Positions 25,133 through 34,011 of a DNA stretch of 64,000 nt are shown piece after piece (positions within the stretch are counted from its first letter, which is position 1; every line of letters begins with the position of its first letter). Source of the stretch: Psychroflexus aurantiacus (GTDB taxonomy: Bacteria; Bacteroidota; Bacteroidia; Flavobacteriales; Flavobacteriaceae); the NCBI RefSeq assembly GCF_010820555.1, contig NZ_JAAIKD010000002.1, positions 516,470 to 580,469 on the forward strand. The letters are read 5' to 3'. Position numbers and translations under genes: made by a program. A model generated the notes under the pieces. That model was not told the origin of the DNA. It saw nothing but the letters and a program-made list of their open reading frames with translations, and ran no database searches.

Positions 25133-26200
25133 TTATATTCTTGGGTCTAATAATTTATAAATGATATCTACTAAGATATTAATTAAGATAAATAGGATGG
25201 AAATCGTTAATACAGATCCCATTATAATTGGCAAATCTAAGGTATTTAAAGCGTCTACAATTTCTTTTCCTAGGCCATTCCATCCGAAGATGTATTCTAC
25301 AAAAACGGCTCCTGCCAGCATGGAGGCAAACCATCCAGATATAGCAGTCACTACCGGGTTTAGAGCATTTTTGAGGCTGTGATTCATAATGACGGAATAG
25401 GAGTTTAAGCCTTTGGCTCTTGCCGTTCTTATATAATCCTGCTGAAACACTTCCAGTAAAGAACTTCTCATAAGCTGGATAACAACAGCTAATGGCCGTA
25501 TTCCCAATACAAAGGCGGGTAAGATCAAATTTTTAAGGTGAAATACCTGGCGTTCTCCAAAATCATCAAGCTCGTAAAGATTTCCGGTCATATTGAGCCC
25601 TGTATATTCTTTAAGCACATAACCGAAAAGCCAGGCGGCTAGAATGGCACTAAAAAAAGACGGCAGACTCATTCCGAAGGTACTTAAAACCTGTATGCTC
25701 TTATCTATCCATGTGTCTTTTTGAAGCGCTGAGACAACGCCTAAAATAATTCCGATGGCTAAGGCAATCAGAATGGAGGATACTGCGAGAATAGCCGTAT
25801 TCGGTAAGGTTTGACTGATGATGTCTAGCACTTTTTGATCCTGCCGCTGAAACGAAGTTCTTAGGTAAGGTGTTTTCAGGTACATAGCGCCGTCAAAAAA
25901 CGAGAACAGCTGAGTCCCTGTGTACTTGTCTTCTTCAAAGTAGGTAAAGTCTGCTTCGTCTGAACTATGCCAGGACAACGGTGACAAGTCATTGATATAA
26001 TATAAATACTGCTGACCTATACTTTTATCGAAGCCATATTTTTCTTTTTGTCGCTGTAACTGTTCTTTGGTTTCGTTTTGACCAAGCATCATCTGTGCCG
26101 GATCTCCAGGCAAGACGCTAAACAAAAAGAAAATCACCGTAACGACACCCAGGACGGTGAAGAGCGCATATATCGTTTTCTGTAAGACTTTTTTTACCAA
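25133..26200 (-). CDS. DppB-like ABC transporter permease (orphan)
   Basis: 355 residues of the oligopeptide/dipeptide permease (DppB/OppB) family: an N-terminal helix with FSVLPGDPAQMMLG, a BPD_transp_1 domain with five further helices, and the cytoplasmic EAA loop DYIRTARAKGLNSYSVIMNHSLKNALNP that contacts the ATPase. An extra periplasmic stretch of about 90 residues (roughly 55-140) separates helices 1 and 2. Normally this protein pairs with DppC, two ATPases and a binding protein; none of them is in the window. Lying inside a housekeeping run between a DoxX-like gene and tpiA, it is an orphan whose partners must be encoded elsewhere. Confidence 0.88.
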   Translation of the reverse strand: MVKKVLQKTIYALFTVLGVVTVIFFLFSVLPGDPAQMMLGQNETKEQLQRQKEKYGFDKSIGQQYLYYINDLSPLSWHSSDEADFTYFEEDKYTGTQLFSFFDGAMYLKTPYLRTSFQRQDQKVLDIISQTLPNTAILAVSSILIALAIGIILGVVSALQKDTWIDKSIQVLSTFGMSLPSFFSAILAAWLFGYVLKEYTGLNMTGNLYELDDFGERQVFHLKNLILPAFVLGIRPLAVVIQLMRSSLLEVFQQDYIRTARAKGLNSYSVIMNHSLKNALNPVVTAISGWFASMLAGAVFVEYIFGWNGLGKEIVDALNTLDLPIIMGSVLTISILFILINILVDIIYKLLDPRI

Positions 26201-26206
26201 GAGGCA

Positions 26207-27301
26207 TTAGTTTTGAAATTCATCCGAGTCATTCCAGTGGAGTTTATTGGTTATGGTTCCCTGGTTAAGAAAAACCAGACCAGGATTTGCTCTAATTATA
26301 GTTTTAATCGCTGTTTCATCTGCAAAATAGAATTCAAAATCAAGATTGAATGCTTCTTTAAAATCAGTGATGGCTTCTTCTCCTGAAGCTGTGAGTCCAA
26401 TAATTCTAAAGTTTTCTTCAGCAGCTTCATCCAGTGCCGACTTGATTTCAGTCCAGCCTTCAGTTTCAGTTTTGGAAAGGTTATAAGCGACGACGATAAG
26501 CAACTTATCCTCCTGCATCAATTCATCGGTATAGTTTTCGCCGTTTTTTATCAGAGAAAAATCATGAATAGGCGGGGTGAAGCCTTCTTGTATGAGTTGT
26601 GTATCGACTCCTATAAATTCACCTGCCACGTCTGGATAACTGCCATTGGTAATATAGGTTTGTTTCTCACCGTCGACTTCAAAAGTCCACGCATATTCGT
26701 AGACCGCTTTTTGGGCATCTTCAGGAAAGCTCATAGCTTGAGGAATATGGGTTCCGATTTTATAAGCTCTAAAGTCGATGGCAGGTAAGTGCATCAGAAC
26801 GTAGTTTGCGAAATATAAACAGGCGATTCCGGTCGCAAACATGATCCATTTTAAAGAGGTTTTTGCAAAAATAGGTTTGAGATAGGTTTCATTGAAGAAG
26901 ATGATCAAAATCAAAATAAGCAGTATCACATCTTTTCCAAAGGATTGCCATGGCGTTAGGGGGATGGCATCTCCAAAGCAGCCGCAATCGGTAACTTTGT
27001 TGAAATAAGCAGAATAAAAGGTCAGGAAGGTGAAAAACAGAATCATCAGGAGTAAACTCCATCTGGTGAATTTTGGAGCATAGCCTAGGAGTAAACTCAC
27101 GCCTAAAAGCAGCTCATAAATCACGATGAAAATAGCCAGAACCAGGGCGTAGGGGACCAGAAATTCAAGGTTAAGAACGCCTTCTCCAAAGTATTCCTCA
27201 AGTTTGTAAGAAAACCCAATAGGATCATTCAGTTTGACAAAACCACTGAAGATGAATAAGACACTGACAAAAATTCTTGAAAAGCCGACGATATGTTTCA
27301 T
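26207..27301 (-). CDS. BT_3928-type DoxX/MauE membrane protein with thioredoxin-like tail
   Basis: 364 residues. The first half has four or five membrane helices of the DoxX/MauE type with the characteristic DCGCFG cysteine motif after helix 3; the second half, after LMHLPAIDFRAYKIG, is a soluble domain with a thioredoxin-fold outline (LLIVVAYNLS, FRIIGLTASGEE, LVFLNQGTI) but no CxxC. The domain pair is typical of Bacteroidota BT_3928 family proteins and is thought to act in redox at the membrane, by analogy with MauE; this is not proven. It begins 34 bases after DUF1599 and ends 6 bases before the permease. Confidence 0.82.
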   Translation of the reverse strand: MKHIVGFSRIFVSVLFIFSGFVKLNDPIGFSYKLEEYFGEGVLNLEFLVPYALVLAIFIVIYELLLGVSLLLGYAPKFTRWSLLLMILFFTFLTFYSAYFNKVTDCGCFGDAIPLTPWQSFGKDVILLILILIIFFNETYLKPIFAKTSLKWIMFATGIACLYFANYVLMHLPAIDFRAYKIGTHIPQAMSFPEDAQKAVYEYAWTFEVDGEKQTYITNGSYPDVAGEFIGVDTQLIQEGFTPPIHDFSLIKNGENYTDELMQEDKLLIVVAYNLSKTETEGWTEIKSALDEAAEENFRIIGLTASGEEAITDFKEAFNLDFEFYFADETAIKTIIRANPGLVFLNQGTITNKLHWNDSDEFQN

Positions 27302-27335
27302 GTGTTTATTTTTAATGCCTTTGACCAGCTGGGTT

Positions 27336-27878
27336 TCATTCTGATGAGAAATTTAAATGAATGAGCGCAAACACCGCATAGTTAATGATGTCCAGATAAC
27401 CTGCTTCAATACCTTCGCTTACGAGGGTCTGACCTGCATTATCTTCAATTTGTTTGATGCGCAGCAGTTTTTGTAAAATGAGATCGGTAAGCGAACTCAC
27501 TCTCATTTTTCGCCACACTTCCCCATAATCGTGGTTTTTATCGATCATCAGGGCTTTAGCTTTTTCGACTTGAAGGTTGTATTGTATAACCGCTTCATCT
27601 GCACTCAGATCAGCCTTTTCAGAAATACCCAGCTCAATTTGAATCAGCGCCATGATGGAATAATTGATGATCCCGATAAATTCAGAATCTTCATTTTCCT
27701 CTACTTTCTGGGTATCATTTTCCTGCAGGCTTCTAATCCTGCTGGCTTTGATGAATATTTGATCAGTAAGGGAGGTAAGCCTTAAAATTCTCCAGGCTGT
27801 CCCATAGTCTTTGGTTTTCTTAACAAAAAGAGTTCGTGTGTCCTTAATGATCAGATCGAATTGTTCGTTTGTGTTCAT
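27336..27878 (-). CDS. DUF1599 protein with two internal repeats
   Basis: 180 residues made of two copies of one helical unit: KKTKDYGTAWRILRLTSLTDQIFIKASRI...FIGIINYSIMALIQ and DKNHDYGEVWRKMRVSSLTDLILQKLLRI...YLDIINYAVFALIH. Each copy holds a DYG-x-x-WR-x-x-R-x-[ST]SLTD motif. DUF1599 has been compared with MazG/dUTPase-like all-alpha NTP pyrophosphohydrolases, but no function is established. It heads the run to clpS; in many flavobacteria folP lies divergently upstream, and it is not here. Confidence 0.85.
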   Translation of the reverse strand: MNTNEQFDLIIKDTRTLFVKKTKDYGTAWRILRLTSLTDQIFIKASRIRSLQENDTQKVEENEDSEFIGIINYSIMALIQIELGISEKADLSADEAVIQYNLQVEKAKALMIDKNHDYGEVWRKMRVSSLTDLILQKLLRIKQIEDNAGQTLVSEGIEAGYLDIINYAVFALIHLNFSSE

Positions 27879-27951
27879 AGCTTAACAAAAGGGTAAATTT
27901 CGACTAATTATCATAGAATACAAAAACAAAAGACAGAATAGTAGTAATTTA

Positions 27952-27975
27952 GCGTGGCATAGGAATTGAACCTAT
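27952..27975 (-). other. tRNA 3'-end-like fragment (T arm and acceptor strand)
   Basis: On the minus strand, ATAGG-TTCAATT-CCTAT forms a perfect 5-bp T arm with a canonical 7-base loop, followed by GCCACGC as a possible acceptor strand. No matching GCGTGGC 5' strand, D arm or anticodon arm was found upstream. It could be a remnant of a tRNA gene or chance. Confidence 0.25.
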
Positions 27976-28045
27976 TCACATTGAATCTTGATTCCAATTG
28001 AAAATCAAGGTTTTTCAAAGAATTTAACGCAAAAAGAGAAGCTGA

Positions 28046-28061
28046 GTCAGTATTAACTGAC
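28046..28061. promoter_or_regulatory. Dyad upstream of lon
   Basis: GTCAGT-ATTA-ACTGAC is a perfect 6-bp dyad with a 4-base centre, 20 bases before the lon ATG. The position suits an operator or a leader hairpin; no regulator can be named. Confidence 0.35.
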
Positions 28062-28081
28062 ATTTTGACAAAAAAATAATT

Positions 28082-30529
28082 ATGGCAAAATCCGGACTAT
28101 TTAATCTAGATAATTTATCAACAGAAAACATAGATGAAGATGCAGAGTTAATCCCTCTCATGACCTCTGAAGATGAAGAAGAAATTAATCGTGAAGTCTT
28201 ACCAGAAGACTTACCCATTCTTCCCTTAAAGAATACCGTCCTTTTTCCTGGAGTTGTTATTCCAATAACTGCCGGCAGAGATAAGTCTATCAAATTGATT
28301 AACGATGCCAACAATGGCAATAAAATCATTGGTGTTGTTGCTCAAAGAAATGATGAAGACGAACATCCTAGCTTTCAGGATATTCATAAAGTAGGTGTTG
28401 TGGCAAGAATTCTCAGGGTTTTAAAAATGCCTGATGGGAATACTACCGTCATTATCCAGGGAAAAAAGCGATTTAAAATCACAGAACCTGTAACAGATCA
28501 GCCTTATTTAAGATGTAAGATTGAAGAATTTGAAGAGTTGAAACCTGTTCCGGATGACGAAGAATTCAATACCATTATTGATTCTGTTAAGGACTTATCG
28601 CTTCGTATCATCAAGGACAGCCCAAATATTCCTTCTGAAGCTTCTTTTGCAATCAAAAATATTGAGAGTTCTTCATTTCTAATCAATTTTGTGTCCTCCA
28701 ATATGAATGTAGATGTGGGAGACAAGCAAAAACTTTTGGAAACCAGCGATCTCAAGGAAAGAGCGCTTTCTACTTTAAAGTATATGAATGTGGAGTTTCA
28801 AAAGCTGGAGCTCAAAAACGACATTCAGTCCAAAGTTCAAAGTGACATGAGCCAGCAGCAGCGCGAGTATTTTCTTCATCAGCAGATGAAAACCATACAG
28901 GAAGAACTGGGTGGGGTTTCTTCGGAAGGTGAAATTGAAGACATGCGCGAGCGGGCTAAGTCCAAAACCTGGAAAGAGTCTGTAAATTCTCATTTTAAAA
29001 AGGAATTGGCCAAACTTCAAAAAATGAACCCTCAGGTCGCTGAATATTCCATTCAGCGTAATTATCTGGATTTGTTTTTAGATCTGCCCTGGGATAAGAC
29101 CAGTGAAGATCTTTTTGACTTAAAGAGAGCTCAAAAAATACTCGATCGAGATCATTATGGTCTGGAAGATGTCAAAAGAAGAATAGTGGAGTACCTGGCT
29201 GTACTTAAATTGAGGAAAGACATGAAATCGCCTATACTTTGTCTATATGGACCTCCCGGCGTAGGTAAAACCTCTTTGGGCAAATCCATAGCTGAAGCTT
29301 TGGGAAGAAAATATGCCAGGATTTCTCTTGGCGGCTTACGCGATGAAGCTGAAATACGCGGACACCGTAAAACCTATATCGGAGCCATGCCGGGTAGAAT
29401 TATTCAAAGCCTGAAAAAAGTGGGCACCAATAACCCTGTTTTTGTTTTGGATGAGATCGATAAACTGGGCAATAGCCATCAGGGCGACCCCTCTTCGGCT
29501 TTGCTTGAAGTACTGGATCCCGAACAAAACGACGATTTCCACGATAACTTCCTAGAAGTCGGTTATGACTTGTCCAAAGTCATGTTTGTTGCGACTTCCA
29601 ATGATTTGTCTTCTATTCATCCTGCGCTTAAGGACAGGATGGAGATCATCCGTGTGAATGGGTATACGGTTGAAGAGAAGATTGAAATTGCGAAGCGACA
29701 CTTACTTCCCAAGCAGATCCAAGAGCATGGTATCCAAAAAGAAGACATCAAGCTTGGTAAGCAACAACTGGAAAAGATTATTGACGGATATACCAGAGAA
29801 TCCGGGGTGCGTAATCTCGAGAAGAAAATCGCTAAAGTGGTCAGAAACATAGCCAAAAGTATCGCTATGGAAGAAGACTACGAGCCTAAGGTGAGCAGTG
29901 AACAATTGGAGAAAATTTTGGGGCCTTACAGACCTAAAAATACGTATGAAAACAACGAAGTTGCTGGCGTAGTCACAGGTTTAGCCTGGACAAGTGTTGG
30001 GGGTGAGATTTTATTTATCGAGTCTATTTTATCCAAAGGAAAAGGGAATCTTAGCATTACAGGAAACCTGGGGAAAGTCATGAAGGAGTCGGCTACCATC
30101 GCGATGGAATACATCAAGTCCAACGCCGATAAATTTGATCTGAACCCAGATATTTTTACAGATTACAATGTGCATATTCACGTTCCTGAAGGCGCAACCC
30201 CCAAAGATGGTCCCAGTGCAGGAATCACCATGTTAACTTCTTTGGTATCCCTTTTCACCCAGCGTAAAGTGAAAAAGAATCTGGCCATGACCGGAGAAAT
30301 TACACTAAGAGGTAAAGTCTTACCGGTAGGAGGAATCAAAGAAAAAATCCTGGCGGCTAAGCGTGCTAAAATCAAAGAGCTTATACTTTGTGAAGAGAAC
30401 AGAAAAGATATCGAAGAAATAAAAGAAGAATACCTGAAAGGCCTTACTATAAATTATGTCAGTGATATGTATGAAGTTTTGGATTTGGCGCTTTTAAAAC
30501 AAAAGGTAAAAGATGCTAAGGTTCTTTAA
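28082..30529 (+). CDS. lon: Lon protease (endopeptidase La)
   Basis: 815 residues with the full LonA architecture: N-terminal LAN domain (about 45-240, [19 protein letters not shown]), coiled-coil linker, AAA+ module with Walker [10 protein letters not shown] near 390 and Walker [11 protein letters not shown] near 455, and a C-terminal protease domain with catalytic Ser712 (KDGPSAG) and Lys753 (GGIKEKI). It degrades misfolded and regulatory proteins in the cytoplasm using ATP. The acidic N-terminal extension of about 40 residues ([14 protein letters not shown]) is common in Bacteroidota. A dyad lies just upstream and a strong terminator follows. Confidence 0.97.
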   Translation: MAKSGLFNLDNLSTENIDEDAELIPLMTSEDEEEINREVLPEDLPILPLKNTVLFPGVVIPITAGRDKSIKLINDANNGNKIIGVVAQRNDEDEHPSFQDIHKVGVVARILRVLKMPDGNTTVIIQGKKRFKITEPVTDQPYLRCKIEEFEELKPVPDDEEFNTIIDSVKDLSLRIIKDSPNIPSEASFAIKNIESSSFLINFVSSNMNVDVGDKQKLLETSDLKERALSTLKYMNVEFQKLELKNDIQSKVQSDMSQQQREYFLHQQMKTIQEELGGVSSEGEIEDMRERAKSKTWKESVNSHFKKELAKLQKMNPQVAEYSIQRNYLDLFLDLPWDKTSEDLFDLKRAQKILDRDHYGLEDVKRRIVEYLAVLKLRKDMKSPILCLYGPPGVGKTSLGKSIAEALGRKYARISLGGLRDEAEIRGHRKTYIGAMPGRIIQSLKKVGTNNPVFVLDEIDKLGNSHQGDPSSALLEVLDPEQNDDFHDNFLEVGYDLSKVMFVATSNDLSSIHPALKDRMEIIRVNGYTVEEKIEIAKRHLLPKQIQEHGIQKEDIKLGKQQLEKIIDGYTRESGVRNLEKKIAKVVRNIAKSIAMEEDYEPKVSSEQLEKILGPYRPKNTYENNEVAGVVTGLAWTSVGGEILFIESILSKGKGNLSITGNLGKVMKESATIAMEYIKSNADKFDLNPDIFTDYNVHIHVPEGATPKDGPSAGITMLTSLVSLFTQRKVKKNLAMTGEITLRGKVLPVGGIKEKILAAKRAKIKELILCEENRKDIEEIKEEYLKGLTINYVSDMYEVLDLALLKQKVKDAKVL

Positions 30530-30554
30530 TCCTTAAGTATTTGGAAATATATTT

Positions 30555-30584
30555 AAACCAGATGAGCAATTCATCTGGTTTTTT
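30555..30584 (+). terminator. Terminator of lon
   Basis: An 11-bp perfect stem AAACCAGATGA / TCATCTGGTTT (30555-30565, 30571-30581) with a 5-base loop and a T-tract, 25 bases after the stop codon. Confidence 0.85.
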
Positions 30585-30668
30585 ATTAATAACCTGACTT
30601 CGATTATACTCACAAAGTCAAAATAAATTACATTGCGATTCGTTTTATACAGGGCATTACCGACTTTC

Positions 30669-31691
30669 ATGAAACTTAAGTTATTTTTTTTGGTCATACT
30701 TTTGGGCATGACCTGGCCTTCGTTAGCCCAGGTTGGGGGTCAGAATACGTATCAGTTTTTAAACCTGCCTGTTTCTCCAAAAATTTCTGCTCTTGGGGGA
30801 AAAAACATCACGTCCTACTCATCCGATCCTGCCAATGCTCTGGCCAATCCGGCTTTGATTAATTTTGAAATGCACAATCAAATGTCTGCCAATTACATGA
30901 ATTATTTTGCAGATGTCAATTATGGTACGGCTTCTTATGCTTATGAGCTTGGCAGGAGGACACAGGTCATACAAGCCGGGGTCACCTTTATAGATTATGG
31001 CCGTTTTGATGGTTACGACGAGTCGGGAAATTCTACCTTTGGCTTTGGAGGACAGGAAGCTGCATTATCTGTAGGTTATGCAAGACGCATAGGAAAAACA
31101 GACTTCTATGTGGGTGCCAATCTTAAATTAATATCTTCCAAGCTAGAACAGTACACCTCTTTTGCCGGTGCTTTAGACCTGGGTGTCAGCTACATTTATC
31201 CCGAATGGGATCTGATTGTTTCGGGTGTTGTGAGAAACGCCGGGACACAGTTTAAAGCTTTTGATGAAGTAAGAGAACCTCTGCCTTTCGAAGTTTTGAT
31301 TGGAATTTCTCAGACTTTAAAAAATGCCCCTATCCGCTGGCATATCACCCTTGAAAACCTTCAGGAATGGGATATAGCCTTTAGAAACACAGCCAGAGAT
31401 GTAGAGGATTTAAGTGGAAACGTAACTGCAGATGATCCTGGATTCATCAACAACACCCTGCGACATGCTATTTTGGGGGCCGAGCTATTTCCCGATGGGG
31501 TGTTCAGTATTCAGGTTGGTTATAATTTCAGAAGGGGAGAGGAGCTCAGAATTCAGGATCAACGCGCCTTTTCAGGTCTTACAGGAGGTTTGAGCGTTCG
31601 ATTTAACAACTTCAGATTTAGTTATTCGTATGCTCAATTCAACAGGGCAGCAAGCTCCAGCTTTTTTGGACTAACGATTAACCTGCAGTAA
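30669..31691 (+). CDS. porQ: Type IX secretion system protein PorQ
   Basis: 340 residues from ATG 30669, giving a clear signal peptide (MKLKLFFLVILLGMTWPSLAQ); the open frame from 30633 has no family counterpart. The mature start NTYQFLNLPVSPKISALGGKN is diagnostic of PorQ, followed by a PorV/PorQ-type outer-membrane barrel (VSYIYPEWDLIVSGVVRNAG, FSIQVGYNFRRGEELR) and an aromatic C-terminal strand. PorQ is an outer-membrane accessory of the T9SS, which exports proteins with a C-terminal domain and drives gliding in flavobacteria. It lies directly after lon, a neighbourhood often seen in this lineage. Confidence 0.9.
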   Translation: MKLKLFFLVILLGMTWPSLAQVGGQNTYQFLNLPVSPKISALGGKNITSYSSDPANALANPALINFEMHNQMSANYMNYFADVNYGTASYAYELGRRTQVIQAGVTFIDYGRFDGYDESGNSTFGFGGQEAALSVGYARRIGKTDFYVGANLKLISSKLEQYTSFAGALDLGVSYIYPEWDLIVSGVVRNAGTQFKAFDEVREPLPFEVLIGISQTLKNAPIRWHITLENLQEWDIAFRNTARDVEDLSGNVTADDPGFINNTLRHAILGAELFPDGVFSIQVGYNFRRGEELRIQDQRAFSGLTGGLSVRFNNFRFSYSYAQFNRAASSSFFGLTINLQ

Positions 31692-32633
31692 TTAATTCTC
31701 TTTTCTGATAAAGTCAGAGATGAAATAACTCAGGATAAACCCGGTGTTCTCTTTCAAATAGACTTCAAAGCCACACATATGGAAAAATTTTGCCTGCTCT
31801 TTTCTAATCACTTTCAGGAAGGTCCTGATGTCTCTCACGCTAAATCCAGATGATGAGTCACAGTTGGTAGACATGCCCTGAATGGATTGTAAATCCAGTT
31901 TGAATCCGAGATGTCCATTCAAAAAATCGACGGCATTTTTAAATTTGACGCACTTATCCAGTGTGGTCAGGTGTAAACAATCTTCATAAAATTGAAAAGA
32001 CAGTTTTTTAGAAGTAGTTGAAACGTCCAGTTCTGCCTGCGTGGTCGTATTTTTATGAAGACCAAACCCACTGTACTTGTCAAAAAATTCGCCTGAGTTT
32101 TCAAGTTCAAAAGTGACGTGTGTTGAAAGGTCTAAAAGGTTGAGCGGGGACTGTTCTGTAGAATTCGATGCTTTCAGGAGATTGAGGGTATCGCCGGAAT
32201 CACCCCCTATGACTATGGGAATTTTACCCAGATTACAAATGGCCTGAGTGATGCTATGCGTGGTCTCTTTCACGATCTGCTCATAGCGCTCTTTCTTTTC
32301 TGAAACTGTTTTCAGTTGATTGATCTCATGAGAAATAAGTTCTACATCCAGTTCACCTAAAACCACCAGGTTTTCTGCCCGGTTAAAGTCATTGTGCTGA
32401 ATATTCAATAAACTTTGCAAGACTGCCTGAAACATTTTAAAATCACCAGGTTTAAATTCATCTGCTGAATTTGAAAGCGTGGGTATTCCAAACAATACAT
32501 ATTCAGCATCTGTTGTTTCGAGTTCACTGAGGTTTGTAAGGCTGACCACTTTTTCTCCAAAGGGCTGACCTTTTGACTCAGAATCAATGTATTTTAAAAG
32601 ACCTGGAGTATCACTGAATTTGAAATAGTTCAT
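31692..32633 (-). CDS. Degenerate arginase/formimidoylglutamase-fold protein
   Basis: 313 residues that follow the ureohydrolase fold of Bacteroidota formimidoylglutamases: EYVLFGIPTLSNSADEFKPG, the helix with LLNIQHNDF, IPIVIGGDSGDTLNLLKA, and GFKLDLQSIQGMSTNCDSSSGFSVRDIRTFLKVI. The manganese ligands are mostly lost: the GGxH His position reads GGDSG, the DAHxD motif reads DLSTH, and the SxDxD motif reads KLDLQS. Catalysis by the normal two-metal mechanism is therefore unlikely, although the gene is intact and of normal length. It probably has a structural or regulatory role. It converges on porQ with no spacer and is divergent from the PLP enzyme. Confidence 0.75.
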   Translation of the reverse strand: MNYFKFSDTPGLLKYIDSESKGQPFGEKVVSLTNLSELETTDAEYVLFGIPTLSNSADEFKPGDFKMFQAVLQSLLNIQHNDFNRAENLVVLGELDVELISHEINQLKTVSEKKERYEQIVKETTHSITQAICNLGKIPIVIGGDSGDTLNLLKASNSTEQSPLNLLDLSTHVTFELENSGEFFDKYSGFGLHKNTTTQAELDVSTTSKKLSFQFYEDCLHLTTLDKCVKFKNAVDFLNGHLGFKLDLQSIQGMSTNCDSSSGFSVRDIRTFLKVIRKEQAKFFHMCGFEVYLKENTGFILSYFISDFIRKEN

Positions 32634-32743
32634 AAGGGCTTTGCTTATAGCTTCTGAAATTAGATAAAAATTCCTTTATCTAAAAATTTTAAAGTCAAAA
32701 TCTACCAGTTGTTTCTAAAGAATTAAATTTGGAAAAAAAGAAA

Positions 32744-33895
32744 ATGAAAAAAGGACTTAATACAATATGTGTTCACAGCGGAGAAGTAGAAGATAAAGTG
32801 TATAAAGGAGCAGTGTCTCCGATGTATTTATCTACAGCCTATGCGTATGACGGTTTAGAGACCTCTATTTACCCAAGATATTTCAATAGTCCAAATCAGC
32901 ACATGTTAGCCGAAAAGGTAGCTGAGTTGGAGCATGCAGAATCCGCATTGATTTTTGGCAGTGGAATGGCTGCAATTACTACTGCTATGCTGAGTATCCT
33001 GAAGTCTGGTGATCATGTGATTCTTCAAAATCAAATTTATGGAGGGACACGAAATTTCATAATAGAAGAATGTGAGCAGTATGGAATCCACTATGATTTT
33101 GTAGATGTAAATAATCTGGAGAAATTAAAGTCCGCTTTAAAGCCTGAAACCAAACTGATTTATATTGAAACACCCTCCAATCCCTTATTAGAAATAACGG
33201 ATATGGCAGGGGTTACTAAATTTGCCAAAACACATAATGTGCTTACGATGGCAGACAATACCTTCGCCAGTCCTATCAACCAAACACCTATTGATTTTGG
33301 AGTCGATATCGTCATTCATAGTGCAACCAAGTACCTCGGCGGACATAGCGACATCACAGCAGGGGCAGTAGCCTCTTCCAAAGCAATCATGAAAAAGGTA
33401 TTTTCCAAGGCTAAAAACTTTGGAGGCAGCCTGGCAGACCAGACTGTATGGTTATTAGAACGCAGTATGAAAACCTTGAATTTGCGTGTTACTCAGCAAA
33501 CTATAAATGCACAGGACATGGCCGAATATCTGGAGAATTCCGACTATGTGGATCGCGTGTATTACCCCGGCTTAAAATCACATCCGCAGCATGAACTTGC
33601 CAAAGCGCAGATGCATGGTTTTGGAGGAATGCTGTCATTCGATTTGAATGATAAATGCGATGTAAAAAAGTTTTTTGACGGGCTTAAACTCATCAAAAAT
33701 GTATTGAGTCTGGGCGGCGTGGAGAGCACGGTTTTGTCACCTGAAAAAACTTCACATTCGCTTCTCACGCCCGAAGAGCGTAAAGCTCAGGGCATAAAGT
33801 CAAATCTCGTCAGATTTTCTGTGGGGATTGAAGATACAAAGGACCTTAAGAGAGATTTGCAAATGGCTTTTGCTTCGAGTTTGAACACGAAATAA
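32744..33895 (+). CDS. Cys/Met metabolism PLP-dependent enzyme (methionine gamma-lyase-like)
   Basis: 383 residues from ATG 32744; the TTG at 32729 overlaps a -7-like TAAATTTG (32724-32731) and is less likely. Motifs of the trans-sulfuration family are complete: YPRYFNSPNQHMLAEKVAELE, GSGMAAITTAMLS (PLP phosphate), YIETPSNPLLEITD, MADNTFASP and the Schiff-base Lys in IHSATKYLGGHSDITAG, with SLGGVESTVLSPE near the end. It could be methionine gamma-lyase, cystathionine gamma-lyase or gamma-synthase; sequence alone does not separate them. It stands alone, without other sulfur genes nearby. Confidence 0.87.
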   Translation: MKKGLNTICVHSGEVEDKVYKGAVSPMYLSTAYAYDGLETSIYPRYFNSPNQHMLAEKVAELEHAESALIFGSGMAAITTAMLSILKSGDHVILQNQIYGGTRNFIIEECEQYGIHYDFVDVNNLEKLKSALKPETKLIYIETPSNPLLEITDMAGVTKFAKTHNVLTMADNTFASPINQTPIDFGVDIVIHSATKYLGGHSDITAGAVASSKAIMKKVFSKAKNFGGSLADQTVWLLERSMKTLNLRVTQQTINAQDMAEYLENSDYVDRVYYPGLKSHPQHELAKAQMHGFGGMLSFDLNDKCDVKKFFDGLKLIKNVLSLGGVESTVLSPEKTSHSLLTPEERKAQGIKSNLVRFSVGIEDTKDLKRDLQMAFASSLNTK

Positions 33896-33915
33896 AAAGA
33901 TTATAAGCAGAACTT

Positions 33916-33978
33916 ATTACAGTATAAGAAGAGATGTTAATTTTTATAGGTTAACAGGCTTTCTGTAATGTATTTTTG
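33916..33978 (+). promoter_or_regulatory. Promoter and nested dyads upstream of the peroxiredoxin
   Basis: TATTTTTG at 33971-33978 fits the -7 consensus. Upstream lie TGTTAA-N10-TTAACA (33935-33956) and, outside it, ATTACAG (33916-33922) facing CTGTAAT (33963-33969), both perfect. Their position over the -15 to -60 region fits a regulator-binding site for the antioxidant operon. Confidence 0.45.
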
Positions 33979-34011
33979 CGTGTAAATCAATAATTAGCTA
34001 AACAAATACAT

